64,000 nt of DNA from Streptomyces globisporus (GCA_014649555.1 BMTG01000012.1:62001-126000); one strand, 5' to 3'. Shown: positions 32,095-41,279, counted from the stretch's first letter. Translations and numbers: made by a program. Notes: generated by a model from the sequence alone, not told the origin.

Positions 32095-33087
32095 GTGCCG
32101 GTCGTCGACCAACGGACCGCACCCAGCACCCCCCGGCGACGCCCGGCCCCGCGCCTCGCCCTCCGCACATCCCCGCCCCGGCGCCGGGGAACGGGCAGGG
32201 CCCAGGGCCTCTGGCCGTACGCCCTGGTCGCCCCCGCCGTCGGCGGCATGCTCTATCTGCTGGTCTACCCGCTGGTGCGGGCCGTCCTGATCTCGTTCCA
32301 GGACTTCCGACTGCGGCAACTGATCGCCGGCGATGCCGACTTTGTCGGCCTGCGGAACTACCGGACGCTGCTGACGGACCCCCGCTTCTGGGAGGTGGTC
32401 CGCCGCACCTTCCTCTTCATGGCGGTCAACGTCGTCCTGATCATGGTGATCGCCACCCTGGTCGCCCTGATGGTGGAGCGGCTGGGCCGGATCGGGCGGA
32501 CGGTGGTGCTGTGCTCGCTCGTGCTGGCCTGGGCCATGCCGGTGGTCGCGGCGACCACCGTCTTCCAATGGCTGTTCCACTCGGAGTTCGGCATCGTCAA
32601 CTGGTCGCTGACCTCGCTCGGCCTCGACTCCTTCGACCGCTATCCGTGGTTCGCCAACGGCACCGCGGCCTTCGCGATCCTGGTGACGCTGATCGTCTGG
32701 CAGTCGGTGCCGTTCGCCGCGATCACCCTGTACTCGGCGCTGACCACCGTCTCCCCCGAGCTGTACGAGTCGGCGCGGCTGGACGGGGCGGGCGCGGGGC
32801 GGATCTTCCGCTCGGTCACCTTCCCGATCCTGCGGCCGATCTTCCTGCTGGTGGTGTCGCTGGAGGTGATCTGGACCTTCAAGGCGTTCGTCCAGATCTG
32901 GGTGATGACCCGGGGCGGGCCGGGCGACGCCACGACGATCCTGCCGGTCTACGCCGTGCAGACCGCGCTCTCCAGTCAGCGGTACGACCTCGGTTCCGCC
33001 GCCTCGATGGTCACCGTGGTCCTGATGTCCGGGGTGCTCGTCCTCTACTTCCGCCAGATGCTCCGCCAGGAGGACGAGACCCGATGA
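32095..33087 (+). CDS. Sugar ABC transporter permease (MalF-like)
   Basis: A 330-aa membrane subunit with six predicted helices after a basic cytoplasmic N-terminus rich in Arg and Pro. The EAA loop that docks the ATPase reads YESARLDGAGAGRIFRSVTF followed by PILRPIF near residues 223-250. GTG at 32095 has AAGGAGG upstream. It overlaps the next permease gene by ATGA and works with it as a heterodimer. Confidence 0.94.
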   Translation: MPVVDQRTAPSTPRRRPAPRLALRTSPPRRRGTGRAQGLWPYALVAPAVGGMLYLLVYPLVRAVLISFQDFRLRQLIAGDADFVGLRNYRTLLTDPRFWEVVRRTFLFMAVNVVLIMVIATLVALMVERLGRIGRTVVLCSLVLAWAMPVVAATTVFQWLFHSEFGIVNWSLTSLGLDSFDRYPWFANGTAAFAILVTLIVWQSVPFAAITLYSALTTVSPELYESARLDGAGAGRIFRSVTFPILRPIFLLVVSLEVIWTFKAFVQIWVMTRGGPGDATTILPVYAVQTALSSQRYDLGSAASMVTVVLMSGVLVLYFRQMLRQEDETR

Positions 33088-33929
33088 ACTCACCTGTCGC
33101 GCGCCTTCGGCTCCGGCGCCTTCCGCTGCACCTCGCGGCCGCCGTGACCGTCGTGGTCTGCCTCTTCCCCGTGTACTGGATGATCTCCACGGCCTTCAAG
33201 CCGTCCAAGGACATCCAGTCGTCGGACCCGCAGCTCTTCCCGCACACCTGGACCCTCGACCACTTCCAACGGGCCGTGGACGCCGACGGGTTCGCCCTGT
33301 TCTGGCGCAACAGCATCCTCGTGACGCTGGGGGCCGTCCTGCTGGCGCTGCTGGTGGCGCTGGGCGCGGCGTACGCCGTGGCACGGCTGCGGTGGCGGGG
33401 CCGGCGGCAGTTCATGCTGATGATCTTCATCGCGCAGATGGCGCCCTGGGAGTCACTGATCATCCCGATCTACATCATCTCCCGGGACACGAACATGCTC
33501 GATCGGCTGCCGACGCTGACGCTGATCTACTTCATGATCACGCTGCCGTTCACCGTCGTGGTGCTGCGCGGCTTCATCGGGACGATCCCGCCGGAGCTGG
33601 AGGAGGCGGCGCAGGTCGACGGCTGCACCCGGACCGGGGCGTTCCGGCGGGTGGCGATGCCGCTGCTGGCGCCGGGGCTGATGGCGACCTCGCTGTTCGG
33701 CTTCATCACCGCCTGGAACGAGTTCGCCTACGCCAACTTCCTGATCATCAAACAGCAGGACAACCGGACGCTGCCGGTCTGGCTGTCGTCCTTCCAGAAC
33801 ACCTTCGGCACCGACTGGGGCGCCACGATGGCCGCCTCCACCCTCTTCGCGCTGCCCGCCCTGGTGATCTTCCTGCTGCTCCAGCGCCATGTCACGTCCG
33901 GCTTCGCCGCCGGTGCCGTGAAGGGCTGA
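33084..33929 (+). CDS. Sugar ABC transporter permease (MalG-like)
   Basis: A 281-aa membrane subunit with six helices; it opens with VVCLFPVYWMISTAFKPSKD, typical of MalG-type CUT1 permeases. The EAA loop is ELEEAAQVDGCTRTGAFRRV near residues 172-191. ATG at 33084 overlaps the preceding stop by 4 bp, so translation is coupled. Partner of the MalF-like protein and the upstream binding lipoprotein. Confidence 0.95.
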   Translation: MNSPVARLRLRRLPLHLAAAVTVVVCLFPVYWMISTAFKPSKDIQSSDPQLFPHTWTLDHFQRAVDADGFALFWRNSILVTLGAVLLALLVALGAAYAVARLRWRGRRQFMLMIFIAQMAPWESLIIPIYIISRDTNMLDRLPTLTLIYFMITLPFTVVVLRGFIGTIPPELEEAAQVDGCTRTGAFRRVAMPLLAPGLMATSLFGFITAWNEFAYANFLIIKQQDNRTLPVWLSSFQNTFGTDWGATMAASTLFALPALVIFLLLQRHVTSGFAAGAVKG

Positions 33930-34011
33930 GCGGCGGGGAACGCCGATCGGCCCCCTCCGCCACCCGCCCCTCCGCCAGTCCGCCTGCCCGCGAACCGAAT
34001 CCGGAGTCCCC

Positions 34012-35622
34012 GTGCCCGCATCGCGCCCCGACCTCACCCTCCTCCCCCGCCCGAGCAAGGTCTCCTCGCTCGGCGGCCGGCTCACCCTGGACCGGGACAC
34101 CACCGTCCGCGCGCTGCCGGGCGCGGAACCGGCGGCGGACCTGCTGCGCACCCTGGTCGGCCACCCCGCCGGGCTTCCTCTCACCCCCTCGTCCGACGGC
34201 CGGGTCGTCCTCGCCCTGGACGACCGGCTCGGCGGCCTCGGCGAGGAGGGGTACGGGCTGACGGTCGCCCCGCAGGCGCTCCAACTGCGCGCCGCCCACC
34301 GCACCGGGCTGCTCCGGGGCATCCAGACGATCCGCCAACTCCTGCCCGCCGAGGCCCTGTCGGGCGGGGCGTCGGGCACCGGCCGCTGGGAGCTGCCCTG
34401 CGTCGAGATCACCGACGTACCGGACCGGCCGTGGCGCGGGGCGATGCTGGACGTGGCGCGCCGCTTCCAGCCGATCGGCTATCTGCACCGGTACGTGGAC
34501 CTGCTGGCGCTGCACAAGCTGAACGTCCTGCACCTCCACCTCACCGACGACCAGGGCTGGCGGATGCCGGTCGACGCCTACCCCCGGTTGATCTCGGTCG
34601 GCTCCCGGCGGGCGAGGTCGCAGAAGGGCCCGACCGGTCCGGACGGGGCGCACTTCGACGCGGTACCGCACGAAGGTGCTTACACCAAGGCGGAGTTGAG
34701 GGGGCTGGTGCGGTACGCGGCGGAGCGCGGGATCACCGTCGTGCCGGAGATCGAGATGCCCGGCCATGTACGGGCCGCGCTCGCCGCCTACCCGGAGCTG
34801 GGCAACCATCCGGGGCGACAGCTGGACGTGTGGACCCGGTGGGGGGTGTGCGACACGATCCTCGGCGTGCACGAGGGGGTCTTCGACTTCTGCCGGGCCG
34901 TGCTGGAGGAGGTGATGGACGTCTTCCCGTCGCCGTACATCCACATCGGCGGCGAGGAGTGCCCGACCACCGAGTGGGAGGACAGCCCGGCCGCCCGGGA
35001 ACGTGCGGCGGCGCTGGGACTCGCGGGCCCGGCCGAGCTGCACGGCTGGTTCATGGGCCGGGTCGGGGCGTTCCTGGTGGAGCGCGGCCGGATCCCGCTC
35101 GGCTGGGTCGAGAACGGCGCCGAACTCCCCCCGGAGTTCACGGTGATGACCTGGCGCGACGCCACGCACGCCCGCGCTGCCGCCCGCCGCGGCCATCAGG
35201 TGATCGCCGCGCACCACCGGGCGACCTATCTCGACTACGCCCAGTCCACGGACCCGTCCGAGCCGGTCGCCCAGCCCGGCGCGGCGGTCCCGCTGCACAC
35301 GGTCCACGGCTACGAACCGGCTCCGCACGACTGGCCGGAGGCGGAGCGGGCCCGGGTGCTCGGGACCCAGGTCCAGCTGTGGACGGAGTACGCATGCACC
35401 CCCGAGGAGATCGAGTACCTCAGCTTTCCCCGGCTCTGCGCGCTGGCCGACCGTTCCTGGTCCGGCGGGCGCGGCGACTGGCCGGGGTTCGTCGAGCGGC
35501 TGCGCCACCACGCCGCCCGGCTGGACGCCCTGGGCGTCCCCTACCGCCCCCTGGACGCGCGGTCGCTCGCGACGGCCGGGTCCGCGTCCCCCTCCGCAGG
35601 TACAGCGCGACTCCACCCGTAA
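34012..35622 (+). CDS. GH20 beta-N-acetylhexosaminidase
   Basis: A 536-aa enzyme that should release terminal GlcNAc or GalNAc from oligosaccharides. The GH20b domain covers about residues 10-140 and the TIM barrel about 145-495 (WRGAMLDVARRFQPIGYLHR, NVLHLHLTDDQGWR, VVPEIEMPGHVRAALAAYPE). The catalytic motif is HIGGEE at 311-316: the general acid is Glu316, but the preceding residue, which polarises the substrate acetamide and is usually Asp, is Glu315. No signal peptide, so it acts on imported sugars. It follows the permease genes after 82 bp in the same operon direction. Confidence 0.92.
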   Translation: MPASRPDLTLLPRPSKVSSLGGRLTLDRDTTVRALPGAEPAADLLRTLVGHPAGLPLTPSSDGRVVLALDDRLGGLGEEGYGLTVAPQALQLRAAHRTGLLRGIQTIRQLLPAEALSGGASGTGRWELPCVEITDVPDRPWRGAMLDVARRFQPIGYLHRYVDLLALHKLNVLHLHLTDDQGWRMPVDAYPRLISVGSRRARSQKGPTGPDGAHFDAVPHEGAYTKAELRGLVRYAAERGITVVPEIEMPGHVRAALAAYPELGNHPGRQLDVWTRWGVCDTILGVHEGVFDFCRAVLEEVMDVFPSPYIHIGGEECPTTEWEDSPAARERAAALGLAGPAELHGWFMGRVGAFLVERGRIPLGWVENGAELPPEFTVMTWRDATHARAAARRGHQVIAAHHRATYLDYAQSTDPSEPVAQPGAAVPLHTVHGYEPAPHDWPEAERARVLGTQVQLWTEYACTPEEIEYLSFPRLCALADRSWSGGRGDWPGFVERLRHHAARLDALGVPYRPLDARSLATAGSASPSAGTARLHP

Positions 35623-35659
35623 CCACTCCCCCACCACCGTTCCGGAGAGGAACACGCCT

Positions 35660-37090
35660 GTGAACACATCACGCAGGAATCCGCACAGGTCGAGGCTGCG
35701 CACCGCCGCCGCATCGGCCGCCGCCGTGGCCCTGGCCGCCACCGGTCTGGCCGCCCTGCCGTCCTCGGCGTCCGCCGCGGCCGACGGGGTCGTGGTCCAG
35801 TACCGTACGAGCGCGTCCGGAGCGAGTGCCGACCAGAGCGAACCGTGGCTGAAGGTCCGTAACGCCGGCTCCGCCTCCGTACCGCTGAGCAGCGTCAAGG
35901 TCCGCTACTACTTCAAGGCCGACTCGGCGTCCGCCGCCTACCGGTTCGCCTGTTCCTGGGCGGTGAAGGGGTGCGCGAACATCACCGGTACGTTCGGGAC
36001 GCTCGCGAACCCGACCGCCACCGCCGACCGCTACCTGGAGATCGGCTTCACCGCCGGGGCGGGCTCGCTCGCCCCGGGCGCGGACACCGGGGACATGCAA
36101 CTCCGGTTCCACCAGAGCTCCTGGGCCTCGCTCGTCCAGTCCGACGACTACTCCTTCGGCCCGGACCGGACGGCGTACGGCGACTGGGCCAAGGTGACGG
36201 CCCACGTGAACGGGGCGACCGTGTGGGGCGAGGCGCCCGGCGGCAACGGCCCGACGGACCCGCCCACCGACCCGCCGGGGGACGCGCCGACGCTGTTCGA
36301 CGACTTCAACTACAGCTCGCACACCGACCCGAAGATCGGAGCCAACGGCTGGAGCGTACGGTCCAACTCGGGCGGCCCCGGCGTACCGGGCGCGACATGG
36401 GCGCCCGAGAACGTCACCTTCGCCTCGCAGAGCGGCAACTCCGTGATGAACCTGGAGACGTCGACGGCGGGTACGGGCGCTTCGACGAAGCACACCGAGA
36501 TCCTGACCAAGTCGATGAAGTTCAAGAACGGGACCTACGCGTCCCGGGTGAAGTTCAGCGACGCCCCGCGCTCGGGCCCGGACGGCGACCGGATCGTGCA
36601 GACCTTCTTCACCATCAACGACCTCAAGGCGCCGATGGCGGACGACTACGCGGAGTACGACTTCGAGTATCTGCCGAACGGCGGCTGGGGCGAGCCGGCC
36701 AACATCCTCTACACGACCTCGTGGGAGACCTACCGGCCCGACCCGTGGGAGGCGGTCAACGCGCACAGCGAGGTCCGGGCGTCGTACGCGGGCTGGCACG
36801 ACCTGGTGGTGACGATCGACGACAACCAGATCACGTACTACGTGGACGGTCAGCACTTCGGCACGCACGGGGCGGCGTATCTGCCCGAGCGGCCGATGTC
36901 GATCAACTTCAACCAGTGGCTGATCGATCTGGAGGGCCAGCCGAGCACGACGCCCCGCGCCTACGACCAGCAGGTGGACTACGTCCTGCATGTGAAGGAC
37001 CAGGTGCTCACCCCCTCCCAGGTGAACGCGATGGTCGGGGCGTACCGCAGTGCGGGGACGAGCTTCGAGGACACGGTTCCGGGGAGCTAG
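35660..37090 (+). CDS. Secreted CBM3-GH16 protein (putative beta-glucanase)
   Basis: A 476-aa exported protein. After a signal peptide (cut near SASAA, about residue 40) comes a CBM3-like cellulose-binding domain (VVVQYRTSASGASADQSEPW, VRYYFKADSAS, QLRFHQSSWASL; about 42-195), a Pro/Thr linker (PTDPPTDPPGD) and a concanavalin-type GH16 domain (about 215-475). The GH16 catalytic motif EYDFE is at 332-336. Likely substrate is a beta-1,3- or mixed-link glucan on cellulose-containing material. GTG at 35660 follows GGAGAGGAA. It lies 37 bp after the GH20 gene and ends at a strong terminator, so it may be the last gene of the sugar operon. Confidence 0.82.
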   Translation: MNTSRRNPHRSRLRTAAASAAAVALAATGLAALPSSASAAADGVVVQYRTSASGASADQSEPWLKVRNAGSASVPLSSVKVRYYFKADSASAAYRFACSWAVKGCANITGTFGTLANPTATADRYLEIGFTAGAGSLAPGADTGDMQLRFHQSSWASLVQSDDYSFGPDRTAYGDWAKVTAHVNGATVWGEAPGGNGPTDPPTDPPGDAPTLFDDFNYSSHTDPKIGANGWSVRSNSGGPGVPGATWAPENVTFASQSGNSVMNLETSTAGTGASTKHTEILTKSMKFKNGTYASRVKFSDAPRSGPDGDRIVQTFFTINDLKAPMADDYAEYDFEYLPNGGWGEPANILYTTSWETYRPDPWEAVNAHSEVRASYAGWHDLVVTIDDNQITYYVDGQHFGTHGAAYLPERPMSINFNQWLIDLEGQPSTTPRAYDQQVDYVLHVKDQVLTPSQVNAMVGAYRSAGTSFEDTVPGS

Positions 37091-37117
37091 GAGCGGTAGG
37101 TACGGCGTGAGAGCCGG

Positions 37118-37151
37118 GCGGGGCGGGGGTCGAAGGCGGCCCCCGCCCCGC
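37118..37151 (+). terminator. Terminator after the GH16 gene
   Basis: GCGGGGCGGGGG pairs perfectly with CCCCCGCCCCGC across a 10-nt loop, followed by TTTCGT, 27 bp after the stop codon. Confidence 0.88.
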
Positions 37152-37224
37152 TTTCGTATGCCCGGATGGGCTGCTGCCACCGATTCCGTACGCCGCCGAC
37201 CGGGGCGAATTTTGCGGCACCCCC

Positions 37225-37289
37225 TTGACAGCCCTGCCCCCCTCCGGGCAATCTTCCGTTAAGCAGAAACTAACTTCCGCAATACGGAA
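37225..37289 (+). promoter_or_regulatory. hyi promoter with tandem TTCCG-N5-CGGAA operators
   Basis: A consensus -35 TTGACA (37225-37230) is followed by a weak -10 (CAATCT, 37249-37254). Directly after it lie TTCCG-TTAAG-CAGAA (37254-37268) and the perfect TTCCG-CAATA-CGGAA (37275-37289), centres 21 bp apart. The gcl promoter carries an almost superimposable pair in the same order. AllR is the likely ligand. Confidence 0.72.
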
Positions 37290-37306
37290 GGAGCGCCGAA
37301 ACCCTC

Positions 37307-38146
37307 ATGGGATACCCGGACCAGCGCTTCAATGTGAACCTCTCGATCCTCTTCACGGAACTCCCGCTCCTGGAGCGTCCCGCGGCAGCCGCCGCGGCGG
37401 GCTTCACCGCGGTCGAGCTGTGGTGGCCCTGGATCGAAACCCCCACCCCCATCAGGGCAGAGCTCGACGCCCTCAAGAAGGCGCTCGACGACGCCGGCAC
37501 CCAGCTGGTGGGACTGAACTTCTACGCCGGACAGCTGCCCGGCCCCGACCGCGGCGCGCTCTCCGTGCCCGGCGCGGAGTCGGACCGCTTCCGGGAGAAC
37601 ATCGAGGTGGCGGCCGACTTCGCCGCCTCGGTCGGCTGCACGGCGCTCAACGCGCTGTACGGCAACCGCGTCGAGGGCGTGGACCCGCAGGTCCAGGACG
37701 CGCTCGCGCTGGAGAACCTGGTGCTGGCCGCCCGCGCGGCGGACCGCGTCGGGGCGATCCTCCTGGTCGAGACCCTGAACAAGCCGGAGTCGCCGCTCTA
37801 TCCGCTGGTCAGCGCACCGGCCGCGATCGAGGTCGTCGACAAGGTCAACGCGGCGACGGGCCTCGGGAACGCGAAGTTCCTGCTGGACCTGTACCACCTC
37901 TCGATGAACGGCGAGGACCTCAGCCAGGTCATCAAGGCGTACGCCGCGAAGACCGGCCACGTCCAGATCGCCGACAACCCGGGACGCGGCGCGCCGGGCA
38001 CCGGCTCCCTCCCGCTGGAGCGGCTCCTGGACGAGCTGAAGGACGCCGGTTACACGGGCTGGGTCGGCCTGGAGTACAAGCCGGGCGACCGGCCGAGCGC
38101 CGAGTCCTTCGACTGGCTCCCGGCGTCGGCCCGAGCGGCCGGCTGA
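37307..38146 (+). CDS. hyi: Hydroxypyruvate isomerase
   Basis: Interconverts hydroxypyruvate and tartronate semialdehyde (EC 5.3.1.22). A 279-aa xylose-isomerase-like TIM barrel beginning MGYPDQRFNVNLSILFTELP, with metal-site segments ILLVETLNKPESPLYPL, FLLDLYHLSMNGEDL, HVQIADNPGRGAPGTG and WVGLEYKP, as in the bacterial Hyi family. First gene of hyi-glxR; it handles the product made by Gcl, encoded 5 kb away under the same kind of operator. Confidence 0.93.
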   Translation: MGYPDQRFNVNLSILFTELPLLERPAAAAAAGFTAVELWWPWIETPTPIRAELDALKKALDDAGTQLVGLNFYAGQLPGPDRGALSVPGAESDRFRENIEVAADFAASVGCTALNALYGNRVEGVDPQVQDALALENLVLAARAADRVGAILLVETLNKPESPLYPLVSAPAAIEVVDKVNAATGLGNAKFLLDLYHLSMNGEDLSQVIKAYAAKTGHVQIADNPGRGAPGTGSLPLERLLDELKDAGYTGWVGLEYKPGDRPSAESFDWLPASARAAG

Positions 38147-38192
38147 CCGGCCGCCCCCCTTACGTACGCACGTTTTTCAGGAAGGCACCCTC

Positions 38193-39086
38193 ATGAGCAA
38201 CAACCTCCCCAAGGTCGCCTGGATCGGTCTCGGCATCATGGGCTCCCCCATGTCGGAGAACCTGATCAAGGCCGGTTACTCCGTCACCGGATACACCCTG
38301 GAGCAGGACAAGATCGACCGGCTGGTCGCGGCCGGCGGCACCGGCGCCTCCTCGATCGCGGACGCGGTCAGGGACGCGGATGTCGTCATCACGATGGTGC
38401 CCGCGTCGCCGCAGGTCGAGGCCATCGCGTACGGCCCGGACGGCATCCTGGAGAACGCGAAGCGCGGCGCGCTGCTGGTGGACATGTCCTCCATCACCCC
38501 GCAGACCTCGGTCGACCTCGCCAAGAACGCGGCCGAGAAGGGCATCCGGGTCCTGGACGCGCCGGTCTCCGGCGGCGAGGCCGGCGCCATCGAGGCGGTC
38601 CTGTCCATCATGGTCGGCGGTGAGCAGGCGGACTTCGACGCCGCGAAGCCCCTCCTGGACGCACTCGGCAAGACCATCGTGCTCTGCGGCCCCCACGGCT
38701 CCGGCCAGACGGTGAAGGCAGCCAACCAGCTGATCGTCGCGGTCAACATCCAGGCCTGCGCCGAGGCCGTGGTCTTCCTGGAGAAGTCCGGGGTCGACCT
38801 CACCGCCGCGCTCGACGTCCTCAACGGGGGCCTCGCCGGCTCGACCGTGCTGACCCGCAAGAAGGACAACTTCCTGAAGCGGGACTTCGCCCCCGGCTTC
38901 CGGATCGACCTGCACCACAAGGACATGGGCATCGTCACGGACGCCGCCCGCAACGTCGGCGCGGCCCTGCCCGTCGGCGGTGTGGTCGCCCAGCTGGTCG
39001 CCTCGCTGCGCGCCCAGGGCGACGGCGGCCTCGACCACTCGGCGCTGCTGCGGTCGGTCGAGCGGCTCTCCGGCTCCCAGGTCTGA
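38193..39086 (+). CDS. glxR: Tartronate semialdehyde reductase
   Basis: Reduces tartronate semialdehyde to D-glycerate with NAD(P)H (EC 1.1.1.60). A 297-aa beta-hydroxyacid dehydrogenase: Rossmann motif GLGIMGSPMSENLIKAGY near the N-terminus, substrate loop DAPVSGGEAGA near 123 and the catalytic Lys in TVKAANQLIVA near 172. It follows hyi after 46 bp with its own ribosome site (CAGGAAGG) and is almost certainly co-transcribed. Confidence 0.94.
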   Translation: MSNNLPKVAWIGLGIMGSPMSENLIKAGYSVTGYTLEQDKIDRLVAAGGTGASSIADAVRDADVVITMVPASPQVEAIAYGPDGILENAKRGALLVDMSSITPQTSVDLAKNAAEKGIRVLDAPVSGGEAGAIEAVLSIMVGGEQADFDAAKPLLDALGKTIVLCGPHGSGQTVKAANQLIVAVNIQACAEAVVFLEKSGVDLTAALDVLNGGLAGSTVLTRKKDNFLKRDFAPGFRIDLHHKDMGIVTDAARNVGAALPVGGVVAQLVASLRAQGDGGLDHSALLRSVERLSGSQV

Positions 39087-39230
39087 CCCCTCCGGCTCCG
39101 CGAGGAGCCCCTGGCCTCGTACGGGGCCACGGCCCGCACGGCGGGCCCCCTGATCTCCGGGCCGCGGTGGCGCTGACACCTGTCCTGTCGCGCCCAGGCG
39201 CTGCCGCGGCCCGGAACCACACACTTCGTT

Positions 39231-39272
39231 TTCAACAAACTGTTGACGTTCTCTCCGCGGCGAATCTACGCT
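39231..39272 (+). promoter_or_regulatory. Catalase promoter with TTCAAC-N5-GTTGAC operator
   Basis: TTCAACAAACTGTTGACG (39231-39248) contains the -35 TTGACG at 39243-39248; 18 bp on is TACGCT (39267-39272). The operator, -35 and spacing copy the uraD promoter almost base for base. The start codon is 43 bp after the -10. Confidence 0.72.
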
Positions 39273-39314
39273 CCTCAAGCCGTCAGCAGCTCGTACGAAA
39301 GGTCATCCCGCCAC

Positions 39315-40772
39315 ATGGCTAAGCGTGTGCTCACGACCGAGTCAGGCGCCCCGGTCGCCGACAACCAGAACTCCGCCACCGCCGGTGTCGGTGGACCGAT
39401 CCTCCTCCAGGACCAGCACCTCCTGGAGAAGCTCGCCCGCTTCAACCGTGAGCGCATCCCGGAGCGCGTGGTCCACGCCCGTGGCTCCGGTGCGTACGGC
39501 TACTTCGAGGTGACCGACGACGTCACCGGCTTCACCAGCGCCGACTTCCTGTCCTCGGTCGGCAAACGCACCGAGACGTTCCTGCGCTTCTCGACCGTCG
39601 CCGACTCGCTCGGCGGCGCGGACGCGGTCCGCGACCCGCGCGGCTTCGCCCTCAAGTTCTACACGGACGAGGGCAATTACGACCTGGTCGGCAACAACAC
39701 CCCCGTGTTCTTCATCAAGGACCCGATCAAGTTCCCCGACTTCATCCACTCGCAGAAGCGCGACCCGTTCACGGGCAAGCAGGAGCCGGACAACGTCTGG
39801 GACTTCTGGGCGCACGCCCCCGAGGCGACGCACCAGGTCACCTGGCTGATGGGCGACCGCGGCATCCCGGCCTCGTACCGTCACATGAACGGCTACGGCT
39901 CGCACACCTACCAGTGGACGAACGCCGAGGGCGAGGCCTTCTTCGTCAAGTACCACTTCAAGACGAACCAGGGCGTGCGGTCCCTCTCCGCCGACCAGGC
40001 CGCCGAGCTCGTCGGCAAGGACGCCAACTCGCACCAGACGGACCTGCTCCAGGCCATCGAGCGCGGCGTCAACCCCTCCTGGACGCTGCACGTCCAGGTG
40101 ATGCCGGCCGCCGAGGCCGCGGACTACCGGTTCAACCCGTTCGACCTCACCAAGGTGTGGCCGCACAGCGACTACCCGCTCCAGCGGGTCGGCCGTCTGG
40201 TCCTCGACCGGAACCCGGACAACGTCTTCGCCGAGGTCGAGCAGGCCGCGTTCTCCCCGAACAACTTCGTGCCCGGCATCGGTCCCTCCCCGGACAAGAT
40301 GCTCCAGGGCCGGCTGTTCGCCTACGCGGACGCGCACCGCTACCGCCTGGGCGTCAACCACACCCACCTGCCGGTGAACGCGCCGCGCACGGCGGTCGTC
40401 GACAACTACGGCCGGGACGGTCTGCACGCGACCCGCAACGGCTCGCGCCACGACAAGAACTACGAGCCCAACTCGTACGCCGGTCCGGCGCAGACCGACG
40501 CGGCGCTCGCCGCGCCGCTCGCGATCCACGGCTGGACGGGCACGCACGAGGCGCCCGCCCACACCAAGGACGACGACTTCTTCCAGGCGGGCGAGCTCTT
40601 CCGGCTCATGTCGGAGGACGAGAAGGGCCGCCTGGTCGCGAACATCGCCGGAGGCCTGTCGCAGGTCACCCGCGACGATGTGATCGAGAAGAACCTCGCC
40701 CACTTCCACGCCGCCGACGCCGACTACGGCAAGCGCGTGGAGGAGGCGGTCCGCGCCCTGCGCGAGGACTGA
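39315..40772 (+). CDS. Monofunctional haem catalase, clade 3
   Basis: Splits H2O2 to water and O2 (EC 1.11.1.6). The 485-aa small-subunit length and motifs are canonical: distal-side [15 protein letters not shown] with the essential His, [21 protein letters not shown] with the distal Asn, and the proximal haem-ligand Tyr in [17 protein letters not shown] at 39315 has GAAAGG upstream. Shared promoter design with the urate operon suggests it is induced to clear H2O2 made by urate oxidase, not (or not only) by general oxidative stress. No CatR/OxyR gene is adjacent. Confidence 0.96.
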   Translation: MAKRVLTTESGAPVADNQNSATAGVGGPILLQDQHLLEKLARFNRERIPERVVHARGSGAYGYFEVTDDVTGFTSADFLSSVGKRTETFLRFSTVADSLGGADAVRDPRGFALKFYTDEGNYDLVGNNTPVFFIKDPIKFPDFIHSQKRDPFTGKQEPDNVWDFWAHAPEATHQVTWLMGDRGIPASYRHMNGYGSHTYQWTNAEGEAFFVKYHFKTNQGVRSLSADQAAELVGKDANSHQTDLLQAIERGVNPSWTLHVQVMPAAEAADYRFNPFDLTKVWPHSDYPLQRVGRLVLDRNPDNVFAEVEQAAFSPNNFVPGIGPSPDKMLQGRLFAYADAHRYRLGVNHTHLPVNAPRTAVVDNYGRDGLHATRNGSRHDKNYEPNSYAGPAQTDAALAAPLAIHGWTGTHEAPAHTKDDDFFQAGELFRLMSEDEKGRLVANIAGGLSQVTRDDVIEKNLAHFHAADADYGKRVEEAVRALRED

Positions 40773-40966
40773 GCCTCCCCCAGGTCCCTGCCCGTACCGC
40801 GTACCCGGATGAGGGGTGTCGCGCGGTGGGGGCAGGACGACGAGGCCGCGGCGGCTGTGCGATGCCAGTGCGGTGGTGAAGGCCCGGGGACCGTCTCCTG
40901 ACCTGAAGGAGACGCCCTCGCCCGGGCCGATCGCCGCCGCCGCGGTCCCTGTCACCCCCTGAACGA

Positions 40967-41004
40967 GGGCGTGGAGTACGGATACGGTCCCGTACTCCAC
41001 GCCC
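40967..41004. terminator. Hairpin in the post-catalase gap
   Basis: GGGCGTGGAGTACGG and CCGTACTCCACGCCC form a perfect 15-bp stem, followed by TTCT. It is 195 bp after the catalase stop. A smaller perfect hairpin, CGTCTCCT/AGGAGACG, lies at 40892-40914. The 544-bp stretch 40773-41316 holds these hairpins and the repeats listed next, and no gene I can support. Confidence 0.65.
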
Positions 41005-41021
41005 TTCTCGCGTGCGCCCGC

Positions 41022-41191
41022 ACCCTCGCGGTGGTGGGGCCGCACCCTCATCTCCAGCCCGTGAGCCCGCACCACCCCAGCCCGTGGGGCCGCGCCGTTC
41101 CAGCCCGTCTCCTCGCAATGGGCCGAGCCCGGAAATCCAGCCCGTCCGGCGCTTGAGGACGGAACCCTCGCGGTGGTGGGGCCGCACCCTC
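41022..41191. repeat. 28-bp direct repeat, 142 bp apart
   Basis: The 28-bp unit starting ACCCTCGCGGTGGTGGGGCC is found at 41022-41049 and again, identical, at 41164-41191. Between the copies lie several CCAGCCCGT fragments. This looks like a mosaic of intergenic repeat elements, not coding sequence. Confidence 0.9.
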
Positions 41192-41279
41192 CATGCAGGG
41201 ACACGGGCGATTCGCTGCCAGAAGGGTTTCAGGCCCACCAAGCCCAGGGTTCCGCCCTCAAACGCCGGGCAGGCTGGAA
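41135..41279. repeat. Inverted pair of a streptomycete intergenic repeat
   Basis: ATCCAGCCCGTCCGGCGCTT plus GAGGAC at 41135-41160, and a diverged reverse copy (CCCTCAAACGCCGGGCAGGC plus TGGA) near 41254-41278. From memory, close relatives of this CCAGCCCGTCCGGCG-TTGAGGAC element are scattered between genes in many Streptomyces genomes. Partial copies also lie at about 41052 and 41098. Confidence 0.75.

Noticed and set aside
30756-35622. Identification of this operon as dasABC itself
   Set aside because: The regulator is a divergent GntR protein whose sequence is only DasR-like, and the operon has a different gene content from the dasR-dasABC locus as I recall it. A paralogous amino-sugar importer is safer.
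40773-40966. A minus-strand coding frame after catalase
   Set aside because: The translation is low-complexity and lacks a ribosome site or hydrophobic or motif structure; hairpins and repeats explain the sequence better.
41022-41279. Possible CRISPR array
   Set aside because: Only two exact 28-bp copies at 142-bp spacing, no regular spacers and no cas genes; it fits dispersed intergenic repeats.
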